Shown in pieces: positions 46,042 to 53,576 of a stretch of DNA of 64,000 bases (position 1 is its first letter; the number at the start of each line of letters is the position of its first letter). The translations under genes and the position numbers were made by a program. Below the pieces are notes generated by a model. That model was not told the DNA's origin and did no database searches. It saw only the letters and a list, made by a program, of their open reading frames with translations. The DNA lies in NCBI RefSeq assembly GCF_002157225.2, contig NZ_CP020038.1, positions 1,697,001 to 1,761,000 on the forward strand, written 5' to 3'. The stretch comes from Agarilytica rhodophyticola (GTDB lineage Bacteria; Pseudomonadota; Gammaproteobacteria; Pseudomonadales; Cellvibrionaceae).

Positions 46042-47605
46042 AAGTATCCCATAGTCCATCGTTATAAACTTCAAATTTAAATTTGCCTACTGATCTTCTA
46101 TATCTTGAAAAATCTTTAAGCGACCCACTACCAATTCTCGTAGCTGGATCAAAATTAGGATTTCTCATCCTACTAAGCTCTCTTCCAGAAGCAAATACAG
46201 CGGCTCCACCTCTATTTATTATTGCTTCCAAATCTCCAGCATGAACCCAGTTACCGCTTGGATGAGTATGCCAAGCACTATGCTTATAGGGTAAAGTTTC
46301 AGTTGCACCAATAGCTGCACTATGATCAAAACCTGTTGAAACTTCATATATATTATTTTGATCATCTATTTTTGCCCAAAGTTCTATGCCTAGCTCACTA
46401 CCATATTCAACTAAACCTGACTCATGTAAAGCAATGGCTGCGTCTTCTGTAGAATTAAAAGGTTTGTTTTGTAAGTCTACAGAAAGAGTATCAATTTTCT
46501 TTTGAATCGCAGCTCTTTCTTCGGGTGTAAAATCATTAAAATGGCATTTGCCCTTTGAAGCGCATTCTCCTATAGGCGTATTGCCATGACCGCTATCTTG
46601 TAGAACAGACTGCCGAGAACTTATCCCAGCCCTAACCGCCCAAGCAAAAGCGGCACTGCCCGCCCCATTAGCAAACTTCCCACCGGTTGCTTTGGAAATT
46701 GTACCACTAAGCACGATACTGCCAAGGCCTTTTAATATGTTATTCGTCGTTTCGTTGGCGACTGGCGCGAGTTTCCCTCCTAGCGCTGTGCCGACACCGG
46801 CGCTGATAAATCCATGGCCAAATTTGCCGTTATTGAGCACGTTGGTAATACCGCCGGCTACCGCGACTTGAAGTAAGCCTTCCCATGAAAAGCCATCGGC
46901 TAAATATGAAGAAGTAATACTGGCCGAGGCGTAGCTACTGACGGCGGCACGGGCAATATCCCCTAAATCACCGCCGGCTCGTGCGGCGTGTACTGCCCCA
47001 AATGCGGCGGAAATATAGGGAATGCACGCTTGGCAATAAATGGCGGCGATGGCGGTTACGATTGTTTGTACTGCGCCTAAAAATCCACCCACACTAAAAT
47101 ACCCACTAGGGTCGGTGGCATTAAGGGGATTATTAAACACATAACTATACCGGTTGTAACTTTGCGTATTACTCGCTGCTTGCACAAAGGGATCGGCTTG
47201 CATAAAACGGCCAAGCCTTGGATCGTAAATACGGCCGTTCATATGAATTAAGCCCACTGCATCCAAATGCTCGTGCATGGTAAAACCCCGTGTAATAGGG
47301 GAGGTGACCACCAGCGTATTAAAATCACTTAACGCGTTATCCATTAAGGTCGACCAATCTAGCGCCGCACGTTTTTGTCCCCACGCATCAAAGCTGAAAA
47401 CGAGATCTCTACCACTTTCGTCTTGCGCAATAGTGCCCATTGCATTGGTAATTACATCCAATGATCCCAAGTGATCTTTATGGAGGTATTGAGTCTCTTG
47501 ATTAACACGACTACCCGCACTGTCTAATTTAATGGTGACTAAAGCCCCACCAGGAAGATAGCGTTTAATACTTTGAGTGCCATCGGGGTGGGTGAGTTTT
47601 TCCAC
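46022..47605 (-). CDS. Orphan RHS cassette with JAMM-like toxin tip
   Basis: The ORF runs 527 codons from a GTG at 47605, but homology to the main RHS gene continues upstream to about 47690 in the same frame, so the GTG is not a true start; there is no signal peptide or binding site. It contains the RHS core (GRIYDPRLGRFMQADPF, NNPLNATDPSGYF), a Gly/Ala-rich hydrophobic pre-toxin region of about 150 residues and, from about residue 345, a new tip. The tip has a Glu-bearing strand (ELGIELWAKIDD) and HTHPSGNWVHAGDLEA, close to the JAMM metalloprotease motif (Glu, H-x-H, Asp) and to RHS-linked DUF4329-type domains. Upstream, 24 codons are missing relative to the main gene (PDEITK...RTDENT reduced to PDENT). 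Probably a silent donor cassette. Confidence 0.85.
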   Translation of the reverse strand: MEKLTHPDGTQSIKRYLPGGALVTIKLDSAGSRVNQETQYLHKDHLGSLDVITNAMGTIAQDESGRDLVFSFDAWGQKRAALDWSTLMDNALSDFNTLVVTSPITRGFTMHEHLDAVGLIHMNGRIYDPRLGRFMQADPFVQAASNTQSYNRYSYVFNNPLNATDPSGYFSVGGFLGAVQTIVTAIAAIYCQACIPYISAAFGAVHAARAGGDLGDIARAAVSSYASASITSSYLADGFSWEGLLQVAVAGGITNVLNNGKFGHGFISAGVGTALGGKLAPVANETTNNILKGLGSIVLSGTISKATGGKFANGAGSAAFAWAVRAGISSRQSVLQDSGHGNTPIGECASKGKCHFNDFTPEERAAIQKKIDTLSVDLQNKPFNSTEDAAIALHESGLVEYGSELGIELWAKIDDQNNIYEVSTGFDHSAAIGATETLPYKHSAWHTHPSGNWVHAGDLEAIINRGGAAVFASGRELSRMRNPNFDPATRIGSGSLKDFSRYRRSVGKFKFEVYNDGLWDTYETRGH

Positions 47606-47815
47606 TTTGCCGATATAGCGCGTCGTGGTGGTGCCGTCAGTGTTTTCATCCGGCTCATCAAAGGTGGTGTAATGAATAAGGCCATTGGTTAATTCAAGCG
47701 GGGTTTGAGATTAATGCGCCGGTCAAGGTGAGGGTCAGGGATAGGTGTTTGGTGGTGACCTGTGATAAGTGAGGTGGAAAATAATATATAAGAGGATAAG
47801 ACAGTAAATAATAAA

Positions 47816-47842
47816 AAGCCCTAGGTTAAAAATCTAGGGCTT
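47816..47842 (-). terminator. Terminator of immunity gene at 47866
   Basis: AAGCCCTAG and CTAGGGCTT, 9-base loop, then TTTTTATTATTT on the minus strand. Nearly identical to those at 42810 and 45446. Confidence 0.85.
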
Positions 47843-47865
47843 AAGGTGGGTGTCTTATTTAAATG

Positions 47866-48528
47866 TTAGTCATGAGGATTAAAAAACTTACTCGCATTTT
47901 TGACAACTAATCTATCTTCAAAAGCTATATCACTTTTCTTTACAACAACCTTCCTCAATATCAAATCTCGACCCAAAACAATTGGCACATGACACATATA
48001 ACCCTCATTATCAGTCACGCAATCCATCTTGTAACGATTTTTCTTCAGAGCACCAAGCGCCTCTTCACTTAACCATTCTTCGGCCTTACTCAAATCATCA
48101 AGAACAACAAATTGTTTATAAAACACCCTCGTAAATAGAAAAGACTCAGCAACAATCGTTTTAACATTTGACGGGGAAAGGCTGGAGTATAAAGGAAGAA
48201 TATATTCATTATAATTATTTAAAGACCCAGTTAACAAAATTACCTTATCAGAATTTTCATTTAGAGCAAAAGTGAAATCATGTTCATTCAAACCCAAATC
48301 ATGAAATGAAATTTTGTAAATCGTAAAATCGCTTCTATTTATCAAACTCTGTATATCAACATCATCAGAGCTAGATAGAACATTCTGAAAATCAGCATCC
48401 ATAATTTGCGATTTTAACAATTTTATGATTTCGTCATTTTCCACGGTCGATTTCTCTGCATAACAAGAGTTAAAAATGGACCCCATGAATACGAAAACGA
48501 TAGTCAGCTGAATTGTAAGTTTAAACAT
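47866..48528 (-). CDS. Exported candidate immunity protein for the HELGH tip at 48.5 kb
   Basis: The product has 220 residues with a signal peptide (LTIVFVFMGSIFNSCYA, cleavage before EKST). Its ATG shares one base with the toxin stop (TAATG), a coupled arrangement. A paralogue of the protein at 42858-43493 by its C-terminal third (see there). A Cys pair (DCVTDNEGYMC) is present. Predicted periplasmic. No named family. Confidence 0.85.
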   Translation of the reverse strand: MFKLTIQLTIVFVFMGSIFNSCYAEKSTVENDEIIKLLKSQIMDADFQNVLSSSDDVDIQSLINRSDFTIYKISFHDLGLNEHDFTFALNENSDKVILLTGSLNNYNEYILPLYSSLSPSNVKTIVAESFLFTRVFYKQFVVLDDLSKAEEWLSEEALGALKKNRYKMDCVTDNEGYMCHVPIVLGRDLILRKVVVKKSDIAFEDRLVVKNASKFFNPHD

Positions 48529-50417
48529 TATTGATTCACCCTATCCCAGTAAGCTCCATAGTAATCCCCATATGTCTGACCGGTAGTACTAGTTTTATAT
48601 ATCGCAGCCGGCCCCCTAAATCTATCCTTAATCAATTGCATCCTTTCTGCCGGTTTAGCCCCAACCCAAGCATCATGTCCCGTAGGCTTAGCCATCATGC
48701 TTGGATCTGCTAACTCAGAATAAATTTGATGCCGCATATGATCTGCCATAGACTCATTAGTTATCATTCCATTGATATAATCTTCTCTCGACATCTTTTT
48801 CGCAGAAGGTTTATTAATTCCTAAATGTGTTTGATACGCATGACCAAGCTCATGGGCCATGGATCGAACATTTACAGCAAGGCTAGCGTTAGCTCTTAGG
48901 TGAAGGGTGTTAGTTTTTGAATTAAAATATGCCCCCCTCTTACTATCCAAAACAACTTCAGGCTTTGCTGAATCAAAAGCAGCCTTCCCTGTTTTAGTAG
49001 ACCTAATTATGTCGATAACATCTTCAGCGGTGTAGTCACCTGCAGCTTTATCAGCAAAGGCCGCAGGCTCCGGCTTATTAAGCCTCTCCACTCCAGCCCC
49101 CACGGCCCACGCAAAAGCAGCACTCCCTGCGCCATTTGCAAATTTCCCTCCGGTTGCTTTGGAAATTGTACCACTTAACACGATACTGCCAAGACCTTTT
49201 AATATGTTATTTGTCGTTTCGTTGGCGACTGGCGCGAGTTTCCCTCCTAACGCTGTGCCGACACCGGCGCTGATAAATCCATGGCCAAATTTGCCGTTAT
49301 TGAGCACGTTGGTAATACCGCCGGCCACGGCTACTTGAAGTAAGCCTTCCCATGAAAAGCCATCGGCTAAATATGAAGAGGTAATACTGGCAGAGGCGTA
49401 GCTACTGACGGCGGCACGGGCAATATCCCCTAAATCACCGCCGGCTCGTGCGGCGTGTACTGCCCCAAATGCGGCGGAAATATAAGGAATGCACGCTTGG
49501 CAATAGATGGCGGCGATGGCGGTTACGATTGTTTGTACTGCGCCTAAAAATCCGCCCACACTAAAATACCCACTGGGGTCGGTGGCATTAAGGGGATTAT
49601 TAAACACATAGCTATAACGATTATAACTTTGGGTATTACTCGCTGCTTGCACAAAGGGATCGGCTTGCATAAAACGGCCGAGTCTTGGATCGTAAATACG
49701 GCCGTTCATATGAATTAAGCCCACTGCATCCAAATGCTCGTGCATGGTAAAACCCCGTGTAATAGGGGAGGTGACCACCAGCGTATTAAAATCACTTAAC
49801 GCGTTATCCATTAAGGTCGACCAATCTAGCGCCGCACGTTTTTGTCCCCACGCATCAAAGCTGAAAACGAGATCTCTACCACTTTCGTCTTGCGCAATAG
49901 TGCCCATTGCATTGGTAATTACATCCAATGATCCCAAGTGATCTTTATGGAGGTATTGAGTCTCTTGATTAACACGACTACCCGCACTGTCTAATTTAAT
50001 GGTGACTAAAGCCCCACCAGGAAGATAGCGTTTAATACTTTGAGTGCCATCGGGGTGGGTGAGTTTTTCCACTTTGCCGATATAACGGGTCGTAGTAGTA
50101 CCCTCAGTATTTTCATCCGTGCGTAAATAGCGACTGCGATCCGGGGCGTAACGGAAAGTAATGCGCGTATCATCCTTAGTAATTTCATCGGGCTTATCAA
50201 AGGTGGTGTAATGAATATTACGCCCAGTACCATCAGCAAACATATTGCCATTAGCATCGTAGGCATAGTGGGCATTATCTTCACTGGTGTGGCAAAGGGC
50301 ATGAGGCCCATAAGTATCTGGGTGAGTGGTAGACACACAATCACTGCCGTAACTGTAATCGCCAACACCGGTTTTAAACACAATATTGCCTAAACTATCG
50401 TAGCGCACTTCTTGCAC
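48528..50417 (-). CDS. Orphan RHS cassette with HELGH metallopeptidase tip
   Basis: The ORF has 629 codons from a GTG at 50417, but the frame and the homology to the main RHS gene extend to about 50606, where similarity stops; no real start or signal peptide exists. It repeats the last YD units, the core (GRIYDPRLGRFMQADPF) and a pre-toxin region nearly identical to that at 46-47 kb. From about residue 440 the tip is new: MAHELGHAYQTHLGI, then NESMADHMRHQIYSE, ending YGDYYGAYWDRVNQ. This fits a zincin with HExxH and a Glu ligand in NExxA. It is a paralogue of the tip at 43.5 kb. Likely a displaced former tip kept as a recombination donor, with its immunity gene active behind it. Confidence 0.88.
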   Translation of the reverse strand: MQEVRYDSLGNIVFKTGVGDYSYGSDCVSTTHPDTYGPHALCHTSEDNAHYAYDANGNMFADGTGRNIHYTTFDKPDEITKDDTRITFRYAPDRSRYLRTDENTEGTTTTRYIGKVEKLTHPDGTQSIKRYLPGGALVTIKLDSAGSRVNQETQYLHKDHLGSLDVITNAMGTIAQDESGRDLVFSFDAWGQKRAALDWSTLMDNALSDFNTLVVTSPITRGFTMHEHLDAVGLIHMNGRIYDPRLGRFMQADPFVQAASNTQSYNRYSYVFNNPLNATDPSGYFSVGGFLGAVQTIVTAIAAIYCQACIPYISAAFGAVHAARAGGDLGDIARAAVSSYASASITSSYLADGFSWEGLLQVAVAGGITNVLNNGKFGHGFISAGVGTALGGKLAPVANETTNNILKGLGSIVLSGTISKATGGKFANGAGSAAFAWAVGAGVERLNKPEPAAFADKAAGDYTAEDVIDIIRSTKTGKAAFDSAKPEVVLDSKRGAYFNSKTNTLHLRANASLAVNVRSMAHELGHAYQTHLGINKPSAKKMSREDYINGMITNESMADHMRHQIYSELADPSMMAKPTGHDAWVGAKPAERMQLIKDRFRGPAAIYKTSTTGQTYGDYYGAYWDRVNQ

Positions 50418-50866
50418 GTCACGGCCTATGACATGGCTGGTACGTAAGCGATTTAAATCATCATAAGTAAAACTCTCATCTAATGTTTTACTGCCACTGT
50501 AATCATTGCGCGATTGTAAATTCCCAATATCATCCCACTCATAATGATGGTTTTGAATATCATGGGTGCCGAGTATGGAGGACGCGCGAATATCACTGAG
50601 CCTGCCAGTTTATCTAACGAGGGATGGGTAGGGCAACTACGTGCATCCGTGCGGCCAGTGATTACTTATTTATTTTTCACCCTGTTCGCGCCTGTCAAAG
50701 CGTGTACACTTTATATTCTCATTACCGATCACAATATTCACTTATATCAAGCGCTCCCCCAAATCTAGGACGCAGACACACAAGCACTATTCGCGGAGGT
50801 GATTAGTTTTTGGTTCGGTCAGCGCGCGCTATCAAAATTTAGACATACACATTAAGAAAAAAGCTT

Positions 50867-51343
50867 ATGAGAAAAACCAATCAAGCCGGTATCGACCTTA
50901 TTAAAAAATATGAAGGATTTAGCAACACAGTATATATTTGTCCTGCTAACTATCCGACCATTGGCTACGGTCATCTCATTAGGGATCATGATGATTTTAG
51001 TAAGGGTGTTACTGAAGAGGAAGCCGATCAACTACTAAAAAAGGATTTAACAACAACAGAGAGAGCGGTCACCCGATTGATTAATGTCCCGCTGACAGCC
51101 GGTCAATTTGACGCCCTTGTATCCTCTACTTTTAATTTAGGCGCAGGCACCTTACAGCGCTCTACACTCCGAAGAAAACTAAACCGTAGTGACTATGATA
51201 GTGTTCCATATGAACTAAAAAAATGGGTGTGGGCTGGCCGGAAAAAGCTAAAGGGGTTGGCCAATAGGAGGTCAGAAGAAGCTTCTCTATACTGGTTGAG
51301 TAGTATAAAAAATGGTCGCCAACTATTTCACAGTAGATGTTAG
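50867..51343 (+). CDS. Phage-type lysozyme, glycoside hydrolase 24
   Basis: The product has 158 residues without signal peptide. The GH24 catalytic triad pattern is visible: Glu in IKKYEGF, Cys in the usual Asp position 9 residues later (VYICPANYP) and Thr 6 further (TIGYGH). Later blocks QFDALVSSTFNLGAGTL and LKGLANRRSEEASLYW also fit. It hydrolyses peptidoglycan. It is the only plus-strand gene in the toxin array, with no holin, spanin or phage gene beside it. It might be a toxin, a phage remnant, or cargo. The stop lies inside a hairpin (51312-51352 region, GGTCGC/GCGACC arms) that can serve as terminator. Region 50607-50866 upstream has no gene. Confidence 0.9.
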   Translation: MRKTNQAGIDLIKKYEGFSNTVYICPANYPTIGYGHLIRDHDDFSKGVTEEEADQLLKKDLTTTERAVTRLINVPLTAGQFDALVSSTFNLGAGTLQRSTLRRKLNRSDYDSVPYELKKWVWAGRKKLKGLANRRSEEASLYWLSSIKNGRQLFHSRC

Positions 51344-51474
51344 CGACCTTGATATATATGCCTAGTACATATAAATTATTTAACGGTCCTGAGTTGAATA
51401 ACTTTGTTCTTAGTAAACTAACTTTAAATAATTATTTCGACTTTGTTATATCATAATGTATAGTTATTTTACCA

Positions 51475-52023
51475 CTAATTAACGTACCGCTCACGTAATA
51501 CGGCTCTAGCTATTATTATGCCATCTCTTAAAATGACATAACCCCGCTGAACGCTAGGAGATATTGACTTATTGTCAAACCAATATAGCTCATCTCCATC
51601 ATTTAGATTCTGAACTAAGCATTCTGCTACCTTTACAAAGTTTATATATCCGTAAGTTTTCAATTGGTCATTGATATCTCTATGAACTCCATTCTTTGAT
51701 TTATGTCCACTTAATCGGACTAAAGCTTTTTTCCTGTAATCTAGATCTAATGTCAATATTTGATTAACAACACTTTCTTTTTCATATCGACTTTCAATAT
51801 ATTTTCGATCTAAATAAATATCCTTCGTGAACATAAAAGGGTCTTTAGGTTGGCAAAGCCTAACATTTTTATGAACTTCCGAGTCAAAGTCATATACCTC
51901 TGCGGTTGCTTCATTATTTAATTGGATCAGGATAAGCACGGCAACAAAATTAATTAAAAAACTTGTTCCGAGTTTATTTGTAATAGATTGTTTAACTTTA
52001 GTACTCAAACCTTCTACTTCCAT
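51475..52023 (-). CDS. Exported candidate immunity protein for the bare tip at 52.0 kb
   Basis: The product has 182 residues with an N-terminal hydrophobic segment (FLINFVAVLILIQL), either signal peptide (cleavage near ATA) or anchor. It overlaps the preceding toxin fragment by 10 bases with GGGGTG upstream of the ATG. The last segment, SPSVQRGYVILRDGIIIARA, resembles the C-terminal strands of the immunity proteins at 42858 and 47866. No named family. Confidence 0.75.
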   Translation of the reverse strand: MEVEGLSTKVKQSITNKLGTSFLINFVAVLILIQLNNEATAEVYDFDSEVHKNVRLCQPKDPFMFTKDIYLDRKYIESRYEKESVVNQILTLDLDYRKKALVRLSGHKSKNGVHRDINDQLKTYGYINFVKVAECLVQNLNDGDELYWFDNKSISPSVQRGYVILRDGIIIARAVLRERYVN

Positions 52024-52406
52024 TTTACACCCCAGTGTTGGTTAAATATATTTTTTAATTCATCAACTTGGCTTTGAAACTCTGGAGTTGCTCCAGTAGA
52101 TGGATGATCTACTATTGTTTTTCTCGGGTCTCGGCCATGCTGAACTTCATGAAAAAAGCTGTCAACTAATTCAGGCTTATTTAAATTACCTGCTGCGTCC
52201 CAATTCATACGTCCACCTGGGTTACCATTACCTATACCGATATAACCCGGCTCCCACACCCCAGAAAATTCAAAAGTATCTTCGTGCCTAATTTCATGAG
52301 TTGATAGTACGTCTAATACGTCCTCTGGAAGACCTGGTGTAATTATTGCGTCCTGTCTAAGTTGGTCTATTACCCTTTGTCTCTGAGGAATTGAAGGTAT
52401 TTCCAC
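52014..52406 (-). CDS. Bare toxin tip, zincin-like (two HExxH motifs)
   Basis: The ORF has 130 codons from a GTG at 52406; several stops lie just upstream in frame, so it is not attached to an RHS core. It overlaps the end of the previous gene by 37 bases. Two HExxH motifs occur: STHEIRHED near residue 37 and SFFHEVQHGRDP near residue 85. A Gly/Asn-rich segment (IGNGNPGGRMNWD) lies between. It looks like the C-terminal domain of a displaced RHS toxin whose core was deleted, kept with its immunity gene. Translation could still occur by coupling (AAGAG upstream of the GTG). Enzyme activity is inferred from motifs only. Confidence 0.6.
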   Translation of the reverse strand: MEIPSIPQRQRVIDQLRQDAIITPGLPEDVLDVLSTHEIRHEDTFEFSGVWEPGYIGIGNGNPGGRMNWDAAGNLNKPELVDSFFHEVQHGRDPRKTIVDHPSTGATPEFQSQVDELKNIFNQHWGVKWK

Positions 52407-52810
52407 CTCTTGATTTTATTATTATGCTTAAAGTATGATTTCTTTATATAGACCTTATCTGAAGTCCGACGATATTCTACCTCTCTGCTATCGGTATTTA
52501 AATAAAATCCTTGCAGACTCACTTCACCTTTTAATTCAAAAGAGAAAAACATAAAATTATCATAGATGAAAGAAGGCCCCTCAGGAACGTTTCCGTACTT
52601 GGATGGCGACAATTTATTTTGAATGACAATGTTCTGTATTATTTTTCTACCTTCATCAGCACTGATAGGTGAGTTTTTAACAAGCTCTTTATAACGCTTA
52701 GTCCCATACCAACTGACATCCAAATTCTCTTCCTTTGAATAGACGTTACTAGTCACTAACATCCAGCCCAAGAACATTGCTACAAGTTTTAAATGCTCTA
52801 TTTTCCCCAT
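52370..52810 (-). CDS. Exported candidate immunity protein
   Basis: The product has 146 residues from the ATG at 52810, chosen because GGAGAGAAG lies upstream and a signal peptide starts there (LVAMFLGWMLVTSNVYS, before KEEN); the longest ORF (52909) runs through a terminator. The mature part is small and basic at its C-terminus. It sits between the immunity gene at 53.1 kb and the bare tip. It may be immunity to a lost tip, or a second partner. Family unknown. Confidence 0.7.
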   Translation of the reverse strand: MGKIEHLKLVAMFLGWMLVTSNVYSKEENLDVSWYGTKRYKELVKNSPISADEGRKIIQNIVIQNKLSPSKYGNVPEGPSFIYDNFMFFSFELKGEVSLQGFYLNTDSREVEYRRTSDKVYIKKSYFKHNNKIKRWKYLQFLRDKG

Positions 52811-52887
52811 ATTTCTTCTCTCCAGCCAAGTTTTCGTAAACCACACACTCAGGAACAAATACATTTTAATTCTAGCAATAACAAAAA

Positions 52888-52918
52888 ACCGCCAGCTATT
52901 ATAAAACAATAACTGACG
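52888..52918 (-). terminator. Terminator after the first immunity gene
   Basis: CCGCCAGCTATT pairs with AATAACTGACGG (two G-T wobbles), 7-base loop, TTTTTTG on the minus strand. It lies 170 bases beyond the stop at 53089. Confidence 0.8.
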
Positions 52919-53088
52919 GCTCTTTAAAGCGCCATGTAATTAAACAATATCATAAGCCAGCCCTTAGATCTAAATAGAGCCTAACTTTCATCATATCTAT
53001 TTAAAAATATTTAACTAAATATTCTTGCCATCTAGTTAATATTTTTTAAGAAAACCTTTGCTTTATCTATGATGCCTCGTGCTTAAAA

Positions 53089-53565
53089 CTATTTACGCAA
53101 ACTAATTTTTCCAAACGTTTTAGATGAATCTATATCATCATTAGAAACAGTTCTAACAAATTTTTTATCGCATATTCCTGACGAACTTTGCGACCCTAGA
53201 GTCATCAATATTGAAAAAGGCGAGAACAATTCACTAACAGTAAAAGTAGAACTTAGCATTGTTTCTTCCTCCAAAAGAATAAGTTTTGTTTGAAGAATAA
53301 ATTTACTATCATCTAACAGTTCGTAGTTATCAATTTTCAAAGGGACGCCATAAAAAAGTTCAGCCTCCTTAAAAAAATTATCATTTTCCTGATTTTTTTT
53401 AAATCGGACATCAATCCTTATAAATCCATCGCCAAGAAAAGTATAATGAATATTACCGTCAACTTTAGAGCTTTCATTAACTAAGCAAACCGACTCAGCT
53501 CGTAAGCAAGTAGCTAAAAGTAACAATAAAATAGAGAATACAAAATTAATCATAAATTTATACAT
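53089..53565 (-). CDS. Exported candidate immunity protein for the main RHS toxin
   Basis: The product has 158 residues with a clear signal peptide (FVFSILLLLLATCLRA, before ESVC). It starts 11 bases after the toxin stop. The mature part is beta-rich with two Cys (SVCLVNE near the start, GICDKKF late). No binding site is strong, so translation is probably coupled to the toxin. The position directly behind the metzincin-like tip makes it the likely inhibitor. Family unknown. Confidence 0.8.
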   Translation of the reverse strand: MYKFMINFVFSILLLLLATCLRAESVCLVNESSKVDGNIHYTFLGDGFIRIDVRFKKNQENDNFFKEAELFYGVPLKIDNYELLDDSKFILQTKLILLEEETMLSSTFTVSELFSPFSILMTLGSQSSSGICDKKFVRTVSNDDIDSSKTFGKISLRK

Positions 53566-53576
53566 AAGCAGTAATT

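Noticed and set aside
48528..50417. Annotating the orphan cassettes as full expressed genes
   Set aside because: The GTG/TTG starts lie inside homologous sequence; no signal peptide or ribosome binding site, and the frame continues upstream in two of the three.
50867..51343. Prophage
   Set aside because: Only a single lysozyme gene is present; no other phage gene or attachment site is visible.
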